Shown one piece after another: positions 1-9,987 of a stretch of 54,211 nucleotides of DNA. The stretch spans positions 1-54,211 of the forward strand of contig JADKIC010000046.1 of NCBI GenBank assembly GCA_016721435.1, in the 5' to 3' direction. How positions within the stretch are numbered: position 1 is the stretch's first letter; every line of letters starts with the position of its first letter. The DNA comes from Bacteroidota bacterium (lineage in GTDB: Bacteria; Bacteroidota; Bacteroidia; AKYH767-A; OLB10). Made by a program: the position numbers and the translations under genes. The notes below the pieces were generated by a model. It had not been told where the DNA came from and searched no databases. It was given only the letters and a program-made list of their open reading frames with translations.

Positions 1-650
1 AATGCCGTAACAATAGACTGTCCTACATGACTCATTTTATCTTAACATCGGGAATTATTTTGAACACGAGCAAACAATCCGGCCAGAATACACAGGATAA
101 ACGGCATTAACAAATTGTAAAATAGAGAGCACGGTTTTCCCTGAAAAATTACCTCACCACCCAGCTGCTCCAATGCTGCGATGAGGTCGATATGACAAGG
201 GGAAACAATCAAATAAAAGCTGCAAACTGTTGGTCCGAAGAAAAACCCGCTCCTTCACTAAACGTAGAAAAACCGGACTTCGTGATATCGCTTCACTCCC
301 CAAATGCTATTCAGGATTTCTGAAACTCTACAAATACACCGGTTGCACCCACCAAAATAGTAAGGATTCCGATGATCGTTGCAAACATCGAATTCTGGAT
401 TTGAACCGTTGGCAATTATCTCTCCACCTTGCGCCGTATCCGGACCCAACGTGGATGTGATCTGCGATGCAATTCTTCCACTCACGGCGTCTTGTCCAAA
501 AAAATACCCTGCTATTGTTAATATGACCATCAACAATCCCGGCAATGAAAATATAGCATAATAGGCGATAACGGCACTTTCTTTAAAAGGGTCTTTCGCC
601 CACCATTCCTTCAATGCGAGTTTAAACAGGTTAAGAATATTTTAATCTTC
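1..650 (-). pseudogene. YihY/BrkB-type inner membrane protein, frameshifted and partial
   Basis: Reading leftwards, the translation starts with an aromatic cytoplasmic segment (LKEWWAKDPFKESAVIAYYA), then a hydrophobic helix (FSLPGLLMVILTIAGYFFG), as in the YihY/virulence factor BrkB family (once misnamed ribonuclease BN). Further pieces lie in other frames: TILVGATGVFVEFQKSLNSI, then FKIIPDVKIK near the window edge. Their order matches the family, so this is one gene with at least three indels and its C-terminus outside the window. No clean ATG is visible because an in-frame stop lies just upstream of the first readable codons, which suggests another indel at the N-terminus. The function of the family is not settled. 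It is a multi-pass membrane protein and the old RNase claim is not supported. The damage fits poor sequence quality at a contig end at least as well as real decay. Confidence 0.7.
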
Positions 651-1424
651 ACTTTTGACGTACTTCTAATCTACTTTTTTCAACCCATAAATAAATTCAT
701 GATTTGTTATTATCTCCTTCAATCCTCGCATATTGAATAAACTACCGCCTATCCAATGAAAAATGAGTTTTGAAAATTTCCCTGACTTTTAGTGGCAACT
801 AAAAGTGGTGATCCATGCAATCAATCACAAATACTTAAATGCTACTGTATCCTCGATACCGTCAGGATCAACTTCCTTTTCTGTTTTTTTGCCAGAGATT
901 ATGAGGTCAGTGTCAGGAGAGGTTCTCGTATAGCCTTTCAGCAATTCGCTCATCTATCTCCTTTTATTGATCTCCGCATTGCCTTCGTCGGGGTCCTGAT
1001 CCTTTTGATTAGGATCTGCCGGATGAGGTTTCTTCCCGGTTAAAATCTTCGTTTGTTTTCGGATCTGATTTATCTTCAACTTTTCTGCAGCTACTATCGC
1101 TATGATTTTTATACATTTTTGGATCTGGTTTTAACAAAACTATTGACCTGCAAAATGATAAGTAAAAATGGAGACTGTATTACATAATTTTAGAAAAAAT
1201 GTTACATCATTCATAGCTCTTGGCATGAATAAAAACATTTGCACCTTAATGTCCGTGATTTTCCCCAGTAAAGTTACAAACAATACTAACCTAAGCAACC
1301 AATTTTACCAGATTGACAAACCTTAGAAAATGATTAAAAACACAAAAGATGAATTACACTCTTCAAATCTCGTTGCTCATTCGTTGTACAGAAGCAATAT
1401 AAATCAATGAAAATGTTTCATCTT
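651..1424. other. Intergenic stretch with a possible broken small hydrophilic gene
   Basis: There is no intact gene here. On the minus strand, from an ATG at 1116 down to about 890, overlapping frames read as a charged, low-complexity peptide: MYKNHSDSSCRKVEDKSDPK, then KPHPADPNQKDQDPDEGNAE in a second frame, then DERIAERLYENL in a third. This composition resembles the disordered protein encoded at 36615-37034, and it could be a small stress-type protein broken by two indels. The evidence is only composition and frame continuity. The rest (1120-1424) is AT-rich with no recognisable signal. Confidence 0.25.
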
Positions 1425-1748
1425 TCATGTGTACAGCCAGTTCCGTTTAAATTTCTCGGCTTCTTCGGTAAGGATAATCATTTTCTTATTGTTCTCTTCA
1501 TTATTTCTATCCGTCTTCTGGATGCGAATCACTTCAATGAAATCATCCATCCAAAGTCCGTAGCGATTCATAAAAGCCTGCTGCTCGGGATTCAATTTTT
1601 TTATGCTTTCAGGATCTATAGATTTTGCCAGACCTGTTGTAGCCAATAGCACTGAGCCTGCTGTTAAACCTAAGTTCTGCAGGAAATTTCGTCTGGAGGT
1701 AGTTTCGTCAGTCATAGTAGTTGATGTTGTACTTTTCTTAGCATTCAT
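1425..1748 (-). CDS. Small exported protein with Tat-like signal
   Basis: This is a 107-aa protein. After a polar N-terminus rich in Ser/Thr (about 18 residues) comes a twin-arginine motif and hydrophobic core (TSRRNFLQNLGLTAGSVLLA), typical of a Tat signal. The mature part is short and charged (about residues 40-107: IDPESIKKLNPEQQAFMNRY and onward) with no known domain that I recognise. In Bacteroidota such Tat-leader proteins are often small accessory subunits or orphan secreted proteins exported folded across the inner membrane. An earlier ATG-proximal Thr/Ser run (MNAKKSTTSTTMTDETTSRR) means Met12 is an alternative start, and either keeps the RR motif. It is followed downstream on the same strand by nothing coding until the noncoding 651-1424 stretch. 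Confidence 0.6.
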   Translation of the reverse strand: MNAKKSTTSTTMTDETTSRRNFLQNLGLTAGSVLLATTGLAKSIDPESIKKLNPEQQAFMNRYGLWMDDFIEVIRIQKTDRNNEENNKKMIILTEEAEKFKRNWLYT

Positions 1749-1768
1749 TACAAATATAGCATTAATTT

Positions 1769-2983
1769 CAACCCAACAGGATTCTGTTTATCTGTTTTAC
1801 AATTAAACGTTGACGTATACTTCCATTCTGCCACCTCAGCTCCACCAGATAGAGACCATTCTCCAGGTTGCTGATGTCCGTGTATGGGCTTTCCGATGAA
1901 AAATGTTCTTCCTGTATTTGCTTACCTTCCTGCTATAAATATAAAGCACCGCGTTACTCATGAGTTTCTGATCCGATTGTAGGGTGAACCCATTCGATGT
2001 GGGATTAGGGTAAAGCGAGAATGAAGCTTGAGAAATTTCGGGGAGATCCACAGAAAGCATCGTTTTCAAAATTGTACCACCTTCACCGACAGCAAATCCG
2101 GTATTCCCTATGAAATGGACATAGAGCAATAAGTTTCCTGTTCCACTGGTTTGAGGAATCCAATTGCCACCACCATTTGTTGTTTGAAGAATTGTTCCAT
2201 TGTCCCCAACGATAATTCCGTTTTGTGCATCGATGAAATAAACAGAGAAAAGTGTTAAAGGTTCCACTGATTTGTGAAGACCATGTCTGACCGCCATTGA
2301 TGGTTTTCAATATTTTTCCGGAAGCACCTACGGTATACCCGGTGTCTGTATCAATAAACTGTACAGAGCGAAGGAGGCTTGTTGTCCCGCTTGTTTGAGG
2401 AGACCATACATTGCCACCATCTACTGTCTTGAGAATAGTACCGGTATTTCCAACAGCATACCCTGTATCCACGGCCGGGAAATGTACCCCCGACAACTGC
2501 TTGTAATTGCCATTGGTTTGTTGTGTCCAGTTTTGCCCGCCATCTGTCGTTTTCATTATCAATTCTATGCTCTGTGATCCTGAACCACCCACAGCATAAC
2601 CGGTATTGACATCTGTAAAAAACAAACAATTGAACTGAAGTGTAGTGCCTGAAGAGAGCGTATCCCCAGTTTTGCCCACCATCTGTTGTCTTGACAATAG
2701 TTCCGAGCCAACCCACTGCATAACCGGTATCGGGGGCAGGGAAATACACTTCGAAAAGATCGTTAGTAGTCCCGGAATTTTGAGAAATCCAATTCGCCCC
2801 ACCGTTGGTAGTTTTTAGAATCACGCCACCGTTACCCGAACAATATCCTGTCACTGGATCTGTAAAAAATACGGATTGCAACATCGCTGAAGAACCACTT
2901 GCCTGAGGAAGCCATTGCGCTTTGCCGGAGAATGGCATTAATGAGAGTAAGAAAAAGAAATATATAAACTGTAATTTTTTCAT
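1769..2983 (-). CDS. YCF48/BNR-like beta-propeller protein with T9SS sorting domain (frameshifted)
   Basis: Three overlapping reading frames join into one product of about 400 aa. It starts with a signal peptide (MKKLQFIYFFFLLSLMPFSG, cleaved after KAQ). Then come at least seven repeats of the form 'VxFxDxxTGYAVGxxGxIxKTTDGGxxW', the signature of YCF48/HCF136-like photosystem-stability-type propellers, common in exported Bacteroidota proteins. The tail has a T9SS type-A domain (FSLYPNPTSNGFTLQS, then LENGLYLVELRWQNGSIRQR and LIVKQ). Frame changes lie near 2660, 2250 and 1925. The first is in the 'GGQNWG' repeat and the last is just before the final beta strands. The product should be secreted through the outer membrane and possibly anchored to the surface. 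The ligand is unknown. The indels look like sequencing errors because every fragment stays highly conserved in pattern. Confidence 0.82.
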
Positions 2984-3270
2984 TTTAATAACGAATTAAA
3001 TAGTGGAGTCTAAAGTCAAGTGACAAATTTAAGCTTTTTAACAAACGAGGAAATTCAAATACTTTAAAGTCGATAAAGATTACAAATATTTTATGAAATT
3101 AAATTGCACCGACAGATCCATAAATATTCGAATACTCACATCCACCGGACAAACAATATGATCATAAGCTGAACGAATGCAGAAATACACCGGATCAAAT
3201 TGACTTCTAACATAGAAAGTAAAGGCGGACTTTTAGATCTATAATACCATACTTAAAAAGCACATGAATA

Positions 3271-4968
3271 TTATTCTTTCACCAACTTAACTGTTTTACG
3301 ATTCGCATCGATATCAAATTCCAAAAAATAAATGCCACTCTCCAAATTGCTAATATCGATTATGCACTGACTGACACGTTGAAAATCGGATGATGCTATC
3401 AAATGGCCGAGCACATCAACAATCGAATACTTAACAGCACTTTCTTTATTGAATATTGCTTCAATCCTTGTTTGTGCAGGGTTGGGAAAGAGGAGCACAT
3501 CACCTATACCATCGGCAGAAATTTCATTATTTCCGGTAGCGCAGGAAGCGGCATAACTATAAAGTTCCTCGCCCAAATTAACATCATATTGACCGGAAAA
3601 ATAAAGCACATTATTTAATACACCTTTTGCAGTAATTCCAGAACCACCGGAGGGATTAGAAATAAGACCGGGCAATAAAGAGGTGCCCCCCTGGGTACCA
3701 TCTGTTTTATAGAGTGCCTGGGCTGTACCTGTGGTTGGATTCTGAGCAGTAAAATATACCTCATTGCAGTATTCCACAAATGAATGAGGGTTTCCATCAC
3801 CGGCGCCCGGATTAATATCTATAAGAAGGCCTGTTCCACCAATAGTACCATCAGATTTCCATAATTCATACCCATTCGCTGCATCACCTCCTTTAAATAA
3901 AACCGTATTGTTAAAAGTAAACAACCAATCGGCAGTATAAGCAAGGCTAAGAGGAGAAACGGGAGAGATTGGTATTACAATATTACCAAATAAACTATCT
4001 ACAGCATACAATACGGCACTGTTACTGTTCGGAGAAGCAAGAAAAACAAGTTTTCCATTGATCCTTCTGAAGGCCGAAGGGTTAGATCCAAACGTAAGAT
4101 CTGTTCTTAAGTCAGCCAATTCAAATGTGCCACTTGCTGTACCATCGGTCACCCAGGGTTCTCCGCCACTTTGTCCAAAAGGATTCTCCCCATGAAAATA
4201 CATTTTATTATCATAGCTCTCCACGCCATCTTTAGCATATAAATACAAATTGCTTTTGACTAAAAAAGTATTGGCGGAAGTCCCGTCAGACTTATACAAA
4301 TTCTCATAAGCACCACCGTTAGTTGTACCGCTAAAATAAATGGTGTCGTTAAATACCACTGGTGCTTCCATTAAATTTGGTAAACTCGTAGTGTTAGGCA
4401 ATTCAATAGCAATCCCGGTGCCGGAAGTAGTGCCATCCGTCTTAAAGATGGCCGCATTGTTATTCGTCGAATCTTTCAATCCAACAAAATAGACCTCTCC
4501 ATGGTACTCTACAAAATAATCCTTCGCCCTATATAGACCAGGTGTTTTCAAAGTAAAGCCATATGAGGTAGTGGCTGGAGGAAACAGGGAATAGGTACCT
4601 GCTATCGTTCCGTCACTTACCCAGGGGCGGTAGACAAGAACCCCGGAAGTATTATCTGCAACTGCCAAAATAGACTTTCCTCCAATAGCAATCAGCCGGT
4701 CAGGGCTTGACGAACTATTGCCGGGAATAATATCAAGAAGTAATTGAGTTCCATTCGTTGTGCCATCACTGATGAATAATTCTCTGTTGGTACTGGAGCC
4801 GATGTAATTATTTGCTGCAAATAATAGCTGATTTCCAAGCGCTGAAAAATTATCCGGTCTTGCACCATATGGAAACGGAGCAATGTCTTTTACAAGAATG
4901 GGATTTTGAGCCGGAACTGTTGAGGATAGCAACAATAACAATGCAACCAGACTAAAAATAATACGCAT
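3271..4968 (-). CDS. ELWxxDGT-repeat exported protein with T9SS sorting domain
   Basis: This is a 565-aa protein if started at the second Met (4968), which gives a clean signal peptide (MRIIFSLVALLLLLSSTVPA, then Q). A longer start at 5013 would put 15 polar residues in front and is less likely. The body carries repeated 'ELWxxDGTxxGT' units: ELFISDGTTNGTQLLLDI, PWVTDGTASGTFELADL, YELWKSDGTIGGTGLLIDI, ALYKTDGTQGGTSLLPGL. These repeats form a propeller-like surface protein of unknown role. The C-terminus is a T9SS type-A domain (LLFPNPAQTRIEAIF ... LESGIYFLEFDIDANRKTVK ending LVKE). It is intact, unlike its neighbour at 1769-2983. The 290 bases between them are AT-rich with no gene. Confidence 0.85.
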   Translation of the reverse strand: MRIIFSLVALLLLLSSTVPAQNPILVKDIAPFPYGARPDNFSALGNQLLFAANNYIGSSTNRELFISDGTTNGTQLLLDIIPGNSSSSPDRLIAIGGKSILAVADNTSGVLVYRPWVSDGTIAGTYSLFPPATTSYGFTLKTPGLYRAKDYFVEYHGEVYFVGLKDSTNNNAAIFKTDGTTSGTGIAIELPNTTSLPNLMEAPVVFNDTIYFSGTTNGGAYENLYKSDGTSANTFLVKSNLYLYAKDGVESYDNKMYFHGENPFGQSGGEPWVTDGTASGTFELADLRTDLTFGSNPSAFRRINGKLVFLASPNSNSAVLYAVDSLFGNIVIPISPVSPLSLAYTADWLFTFNNTVLFKGGDAANGYELWKSDGTIGGTGLLIDINPGAGDGNPHSFVEYCNEVYFTAQNPTTGTAQALYKTDGTQGGTSLLPGLISNPSGGSGITAKGVLNNVLYFSGQYDVNLGEELYSYAASCATGNNEISADGIGDVLLFPNPAQTRIEAIFNKESAVKYSIVDVLGHLIASSDFQRVSQCIIDISNLESGIYFLEFDIDANRKTVKLVKE

Positions 4969-5268
4969 AAGTGAAGGTAAATAAGGGTTAGTAAGATTAA
5001 TAATGAGTTTCAAATATACAAGATTTACCTATACCCTCTTCAAATCTGCTAAATGAACTACTCGTATGGAATTTCCAAAAATCGACTCCTCAATGCGCAA
5101 AGATTAAATCTCACGGGCTAAATAAGGCCGTAAAATGCGTATTTTTTCTGTTGCCCTATTACTTTTTCTTGCAGGTTCGAATTAGTTTCAGTAAATTTAT
5201 AGCTCTTTCCTCTATTCAGAGTTCTGCTGTCATAGAAACAACCTATTAAAACTTATATATTTCAACCT

Positions 5269-7096
5269 ATGAAAATCACCCTCTACACCACAGTTGTCCT
5301 GCTATTTTTACAAGTAGCTGCGCATTCGCAATCCTGGAATTTATCCGGTAATGCAGGGACCAATCCCACCACACAATTTATTGGTAACACAGATGCAACG
5401 ACTTTGCGATTCAGGACCAATAACAGTGTGCGGTTATCAATTACGAATTCGGGTAAACTTGGCTTTGGAACCGGCTCTGCAACACCTTCCGGCTGGTTTC
5501 ATATCAAGGGGAAGAACAATGAAACACAGCTGGTAGTAGACGCTGCATTGGGACAAAGCAATACCAATCCGCTGATATTACTTCGTGGCAGTGACGGCAC
5601 AAATTATTTATCCATTCACAGTGATCATCCCACCAATAGTTTCTTTGGTTCCGGTGCCGGGCAATCCAACAATGCATCCAGTATGACTTCCAGAGGGAAA
5701 ATTCAACACCTTCATCGGCCGTGGAGCTGGACTCAGTAATTCGTTTGGGGGATACAATACTGCCTTGGGCAATCAGGCATTACTGGCGAATGTAACCGGA
5801 GCCGGCAACGCTGCGATTGGTGCCGGAACATTAATTTCCAATATTTCCGGTAACGAAAATGTAGCGATTGGTTTCGCCGCATTGGGATCCAATCTCAATT
5901 CCGGAACTGTTGCCATCGGGGCCTATGCACTAAGTGCTAATACCACCAAATTAGGGAATATAGCCATTGGATATAATGCGCTGCGAAACAATGGAACAGG
6001 TCAATCCGCTAGTTTTCATTCACAATTAAATACCGCAATTGGTTATGAAGCCCAATATACCAATACACTGGGCGATGAAAACACATCGGTTGGCTATAGA
6101 TCGCTTTATAGTAATACAACCGGCTTTTTTAATGTTGGCATTGGTCCCTTTAGTCTGTATCATAATCAGGCAGGCACAGATAATGTTGCTCTTGGAAGAT
6201 ACGCCGGATTTGGAGCTACCGGTATCAATTTCTCGTTATGCAATTTTCTTGGTTCCACCTCTTACCTTACCACATCAAGAACGAATGTAACTTTAATCGG
6301 ATCGGCTATAGTAAATGCGCAGGCAACCGGTAACAATCAGTTGCTTCTTGGAAATACTTCCCTTCAACAAATTCGTGCACAGGTAACAGGGATCACCGCT
6401 TATTCCGATGCCCGATACAAAACCAATGTGAAAGAAGATGTAAAAGGACTGGATTTCATTACGCGGTTAAAACCGGTCACCTACAACGTGCGGCCTTCCG
6501 AACTTCATAAAATCTGGGGCACTCCAGACTCACTCGTAAAACGCATCAACCATACGGAAACAGAACAGGTACGCTACACCGGACTCATCGCTCAGGATGT
6601 AGAAAAGGCAATGAACGAGAGTGGCTACGCGTTCACGGGAATTGATATTCCGGCCAATGATAAAGAAACTTATGCTATCCGTTATACGGAGTTGATGATG
6701 CCTCTTATCAAAGCTGTGCAGGAGCAACAAAAAATGATTGAAGATTTGAAGAGCGAAAATAATGCGCTACAGCAGCGGCTCAGTACTCTGGAACATCAAT
6801 CCGGACAAAAGAGTTTGAGCCCCACACAGAACCAGGATAAATTTACCATTGCGCAGATTTATCCCAATCCTGCCTCCGATATGGCGGTAGTAGCGTTACA
6901 AGGTGAAAGAGCGTTTTCGCAGGCAGAAATTACGCTGACTGATATGAAAGGAAAAATTGTTCTTTCTACACAAGTACAAAATATGAAATCCAATAAAATA
7001 GAAATTCCGGTTGCGGGTCTGGCTGCGGGTATTTATACGCTCAGTTTGAAAGTAGATGGTATAGTGGCAGATACAAAGCAATTGGTGAAAGAATAG
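5269..7096 (+). CDS. Exported protein with S74 intramolecular chaperone domain and T9SS tail (one frameshift)
   Basis: It begins with a signal peptide (MKITLYTTVVLLFLQVAAHS, Q). Next comes a repetitive beta region of 'NTAIGxxAL' type (ALGNQALLANVTGAGNAAIG, NVAIGFAALGSNLNSGTVAI), like trimeric adhesin/tail-fibre stalks. From about 6400 there is a chaperone-of-endosialidase (peptidase S74) domain: SDARYKTNVKEDVKGLDFIT, YTGLIAQDVEKAMNESG, YTELMMPLIKAVQEQQ with a trailing coiled coil (IEDLKSENNALQQRLSTLEH). The end is a T9SS domain (AQIYPNPASDMAVVALQ ... LAAGIYTLSLKVDG ... KQLVKE). The frame changes at the A-run near 5695. Removing one A restores GKFNTFIGRGAGLSN. S74 domains trimerise the stalk and then self-cleave in phage proteins. 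Here a 200-residue tail follows, so cleavage would separate the T9SS signal. Confidence 0.85.
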
Positions 7097-7123
7097 TTTT
7101 CATTTCTAAGCTATATAGATTGT

Positions 7124-7161
7124 AAAAGGAGGTAGTCGCTATACAGTGGCCACCTCTTTTT
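7124..7161. terminator. Bidirectional intrinsic terminator
   Basis: AAAAGGAGGT and ACCTCTTTTT can form a 10-bp stem (one G-U pair) around an 18-base loop. A T-run follows on the plus strand and an A-run (T-run on the minus strand) precedes it. It sits between two convergent genes, the S74 protein and the MbfA-like gene, and could serve both. Confidence 0.6.
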
Positions 7162-7179
7162 CATTGTTCATATTCCACT

Positions 7180-8274
7180 TTAACTTACAGAAACACCTAT
7201 CAGCTTACCAATTCCAAAAGTGATGGCTGCAGCGGCCAATCCAAACAGGACTTGACGGAACCCGGAAAACCAAACATTTCTCCCTGTAAAGAGTGTAATG
7301 GCTGCACCAATCAGGAACAGACCTACTGCACTGAGGGATACGCTGAACAAAACGGCTTTCATTCCGTCAGTAAACATGAAAGGAAGCACAGGTATGACAG
7401 CGCCAATGGCAAATAAAATGAAAGAATAGACAGCAGCTTCCACGGCTGAGCCTTTCAACTCCTCTGCATTTATTCCCAGTTCTTCTTTTACCAATATTTC
7501 ATGCGCCAGACTTTTGTCACTCATGATATCCTTTGCCATTTGGTAAGCCTGTTCTTCAGGAATACCTTTTGCGATATAAATCAAAGCCAGTTCCTTCATT
7601 TCTCCTTCGGGATTCGTTTCCAGCTCTTCCATTTCTATCTGCATTTGATTTTCGTATAATTCCTGTGAACTCTTTACAGAAATCCACTCTCCGAGCGACA
7701 TGGACAAAGAGCCTGCAAGCAAACCGGCAAGGCCTGCTAACAAAACGCCTTCTTGAGCCGCTGTTGCACCCGCAATTCCCATCACCAAACTAAAATTAGA
7801 AACCAAACCATCATTGCCACCCAACACTGCAGCTCTGATCGCATTGCCTCCGACAGAACGATGCCTGCTCTCAAATTTTGATAGTTGAATACCGGTCACT
7901 TTCTTTTCTTTCTCCAGAATCGACCGCAGTATTTTAACATGCGTCGTTTCAGTCCCCGTTAAAGATTGATTGCTCTTTTGCTTCTGACTGATAATAGCGG
8001 TGGAAATACTTTTCTCAGTATCCATCAATGCTCCTAACACATAATCATACCCGAATATTTTTCCAATAGTATTCAACGTTTTCGCTCTCCATGAAGGAAT
8101 CATCAGGTCTGTTAAACTTAGCTTCTCCTTTCGGGCAAATGCCTCCGCATGACTCCTTTCAATGGCACTCATTTGACGAAACACATTGGCGATCGTTTCA
8201 TCAGATTCCTTTTCGGCTAATTTCTGATAGAGATATGCAGCGTCGATTTCAGTTTGGATATTTTTGTTCTTCAT
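7180..8274 (-). CDS. Ferritin-like/VIT1 fusion, MbfA-type iron exporter
   Basis: This is a 364-aa two-part protein. Residues about 5-130 form a rubrerythrin/ferritin-like four-helix domain with Glu in the first helix (QTEIDAAYLYQKLAEKE) and an ExxH pair (SAIERSHAEAF), which can bind a di-iron centre. Residues about 137-364 are a VIT1/CCC1 transporter: AAVLGGNDGLVSNFSLVMG, then AGSLSMSLGEWISVKSSQEL, then three C-terminal membrane helices. The same architecture is known from MbfA of alphaproteobacteria, an inner-membrane Fe2+/Mn2+ exporter whose ferritin domain faces the cytoplasm. The role here is inferred from architecture. It is flanked by a terminator at 7124-7161 and a broken cupin upstream. 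Both domains are intact. Confidence 0.85.
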   Translation of the reverse strand: MKNKNIQTEIDAAYLYQKLAEKESDETIANVFRQMSAIERSHAEAFARKEKLSLTDLMIPSWRAKTLNTIGKIFGYDYVLGALMDTEKSISTAIISQKQKSNQSLTGTETTHVKILRSILEKEKKVTGIQLSKFESRHRSVGGNAIRAAVLGGNDGLVSNFSLVMGIAGATAAQEGVLLAGLAGLLAGSLSMSLGEWISVKSSQELYENQMQIEMEELETNPEGEMKELALIYIAKGIPEEQAYQMAKDIMSDKSLAHEILVKEELGINAEELKGSAVEAAVYSFILFAIGAVIPVLPFMFTDGMKAVLFSVSLSAVGLFLIGAAITLFTGRNVWFSGFRQVLFGLAAAAITFGIGKLIGVSVS

Positions 8275-8349
8275 CGGAATGATTATTTATTTTATAGCGC
8301 AATGATCCGGAGGCAACTTTAGAAGAATTTATAAAATTAGACTTAAAAA

Positions 8350-8642
8350 CTATTTTACCAATAGCAACTGACTATCCACGATTCCTTCTACCCAATGCTT
8401 CACTTCCGGTTCTATCAAAATATAATCGCCGGTAAATAACGTTTCACGAATACCTTTCTCGTTTTCGAAAACAGCATTTCCCCGCTATGCAAATCAACAT
8501 TGCCGGAACTTTGGTCACATGTTCTTTGAGTTTTTCATTGGCTAATATTTGGATAGCGGTGGCATTACCACGTTTCACTTTTAAAAATGGAGACCGCAGA
8601 AACGGCCTTATCATTGGTGTGCATTTGTTTAATATTCATCAT
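8350..8642 (-). pseudogene. Small cupin-fold protein, two frameshifts
   Basis: Three frames on the minus strand join into one roughly 97-aa cupin-like protein: MMNIKQMHTNDKAVSAVSIF, then RGNATAIQILANEKLKEHVT KVPAMLICIAG (read across), then ENEKGIRETLFTGDYILIEP followed by VKHWVEGIVDSQLLLVK and a stop. The pattern KEHxxKVPAxxxxxxG ... GDYxxIEPxVxHxVxG is that of a small single-domain cupin, with His candidates for a metal site. Indels lie near 8567 and near 8480. I treat it as a real gene damaged in this sequence. The substrate is unknown. It precedes the MbfA-like gene on the same strand with about 75 bases between and could be co-transcribed. Confidence 0.6.
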
Positions 8643-8794
8643 CAATCGCGTTTATAGGAGTGTTATTTAATACGTTCTAAAAGTACTATAAGTAAGGAAA
8701 TCACCTAATGATATTCGTCATAAAGCAGCAAAATGCGACATAAACCTTTGAAAAATAAGAACCGATTCTTGAATAATTTTCTTCTATCGTAATT

Positions 8795-9493
8795 TCAATC
8801 GCTATAAAAAGGCAAATTATTAAAAAGTACAATTTGAAATTGATTGGAGGATATTTTCTCCAGAGATTGATTCATAAAACCAGCTTCCAGCTTAATATTT
8901 TTATTGATCACATAACCCAATGCCCCGTACAAGCGATTTCTGTCGAAGATGGGAGATTCCGCGTTCAAAAAGGCTTCATTATAGCCCGACAAATAAAAAG
9001 TACCTGCTGACATGGTGTTGCGATTGAGAGGTATATTCACGGCAAGAAAATAACGGAAACGCATGCGGAAATCCTCCTTAAATATCCGTTCTTCTACTCT
9101 GTAGCGGTGCTGAAGAAACACCCGACCAAATTGCTGACGGGTGATAAACTGCTGAAAGATTCTATGCTCGTCAACACCGGTTTTATTCTCTGTTCCGGGG
9201 ATGTAATTCTCGGTCCGTATAAAACCATAGCCCGCCAGAAGATTGTTATTGCTTTCACTAAGGTTATACCCCAATCCGGTCCTTAAGAGCAATTGCTGTA
9301 GATCCCCTTTGAAATCATAACTTCTGTATTGTATTTCATTGTGCCAGTTCCATTTTTTACTGAGCGACTGGTTCCCAAAATAAATAAGCCAGGTTCCCGG
9401 CTCTGTGTGTTGCGCTGAAACGGAATATAGCATCGCATAAAAAAACATTACCGTCAAAGGAAAAATATTCAACAACTTTCTATTAATTTTCAT
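8795..9493 (-). CDS. DUF2490 outer-membrane beta-barrel-like protein
   Basis: This is a 232-aa protein started at the Met at 9493, which gives a signal peptide (MKINRKLLNIFPLTVMFFYA ... VSAQ). The upstream Met at 9574 would prepend a non-signal stretch. The mature part has alternating aromatic/polar beta strands and the DUF2490 pattern: WLIYFGNQSLSKKWNWHNEI, LLLRTGLGYNLSESNNNLLA, FLQHRYRVEERI, RMRFRYFLAVNIPLN, ending in an aromatic strand (FQIVLFNNLPFYSD) typical of outer-membrane barrels. DUF2490 proteins are conserved but functionally uncharacterised. The roughly 320 bases between its start and the MbfA side hold the broken cupin. Confidence 0.8.
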   Translation of the reverse strand: MKINRKLLNIFPLTVMFFYAMLYSVSAQHTEPGTWLIYFGNQSLSKKWNWHNEIQYRSYDFKGDLQQLLLRTGLGYNLSESNNNLLAGYGFIRTENYIPGTENKTGVDEHRIFQQFITRQQFGRVFLQHRYRVEERIFKEDFRMRFRYFLAVNIPLNRNTMSAGTFYLSGYNEAFLNAESPIFDRNRLYGALGYVINKNIKLEAGFMNQSLEKISSNQFQIVLFNNLPFYSD

Positions 9494-9622
9494 AATTATA
9501 TCGGTCTGCCGTTGGTGCAATGACGCCTCTAAATTAAAACCAATCACTGTAAACAAACAAATTAAACAAAACATTTAGTCGCTATACAGGCTTTCTGTTT
9601 ATTGCGGGGAATTCAAACTTTC

Positions 9623-9719
9623 GTCATAATAATAATTGGATGGGCCGCAGACTTGTCCTCCGTAGCTTACGCCGTCGCTTAAGCTTTGGCGCACACGTTA
9701 GCGAAGGAGAGATTTATTA
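9623..9719 (+). repeat. Dispersed repeat A, copy 1
   Basis: A 97-base unit whose core reads GGGCCGCAGACTTGTCCTCC then CTTACGCCGTCGCTTAAGCT and GCGAAGGAGAGATTTATTA. It matches copy 2 at 10215-10312 with one substitution (G for A before the TGGGCC core) and one extra dinucleotide position in the GCACAC(A)GTTAGC part. The internal AAGCTT with flanking GCG/CGC can form a small hairpin. Confidence 0.85.
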
Positions 9720-9786
9720 TGCCTGCTCTCCAAAGTTTGCTCCGTCGCAAAGCTTTGCAAAAGTCAACGAAGGCGGGATTGTTATG

Positions 9787-9869
9787 ATTTATTAAGATGC
9801 ATTGATTATCCATACCGAAATGAAACTTAAGGGAGTTCTCGCAAAGTCGCGGAGTCGCAGAGGAGACGC
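9787..9869 (+). repeat. Dispersed repeat B, copy 1
   Basis: An 83-base unit ending in the GC-rich core GTCGCGGAGTCGCAGAGGAG ACGC (read across). It aligns without gaps to copy 2 at 9905-9987 with about ten substitutions. Cores of this 'CGCAGAG/CTCTGCG' type recur widely in intergenic DNA of Bacteroidota. Confidence 0.75.
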
Positions 9870-9904
9870 TGGACTCGTTTGTTTGCGAAGGAGGGATTAT
9901 TAGG

Positions 9905-9987
9905 ATTTGTTAGGATACATTGATTATCGATACCGTAAAGCAACTTAAGGGGGTTCTCGCAGAGTCGCGGAGCCGCAGAGGAGACGC
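9905..9987 (+). repeat. Dispersed repeat B, copy 2
   Basis: Second copy of the 83-base unit, same orientation, 118 bases after the first. A related core in inverted orientation lies at 10117-10140 (CTGCGCCTCAGCGACTCCGC), so a transcript across the region could fold back on itself. Confidence 0.75.

Noticed and set aside
792..1043. 83-aa plus-strand frame in the first intergenic stretch
   Set aside because: The opposite strand has a more protein-like charged composition. The plus-strand frame looks like its shadow.
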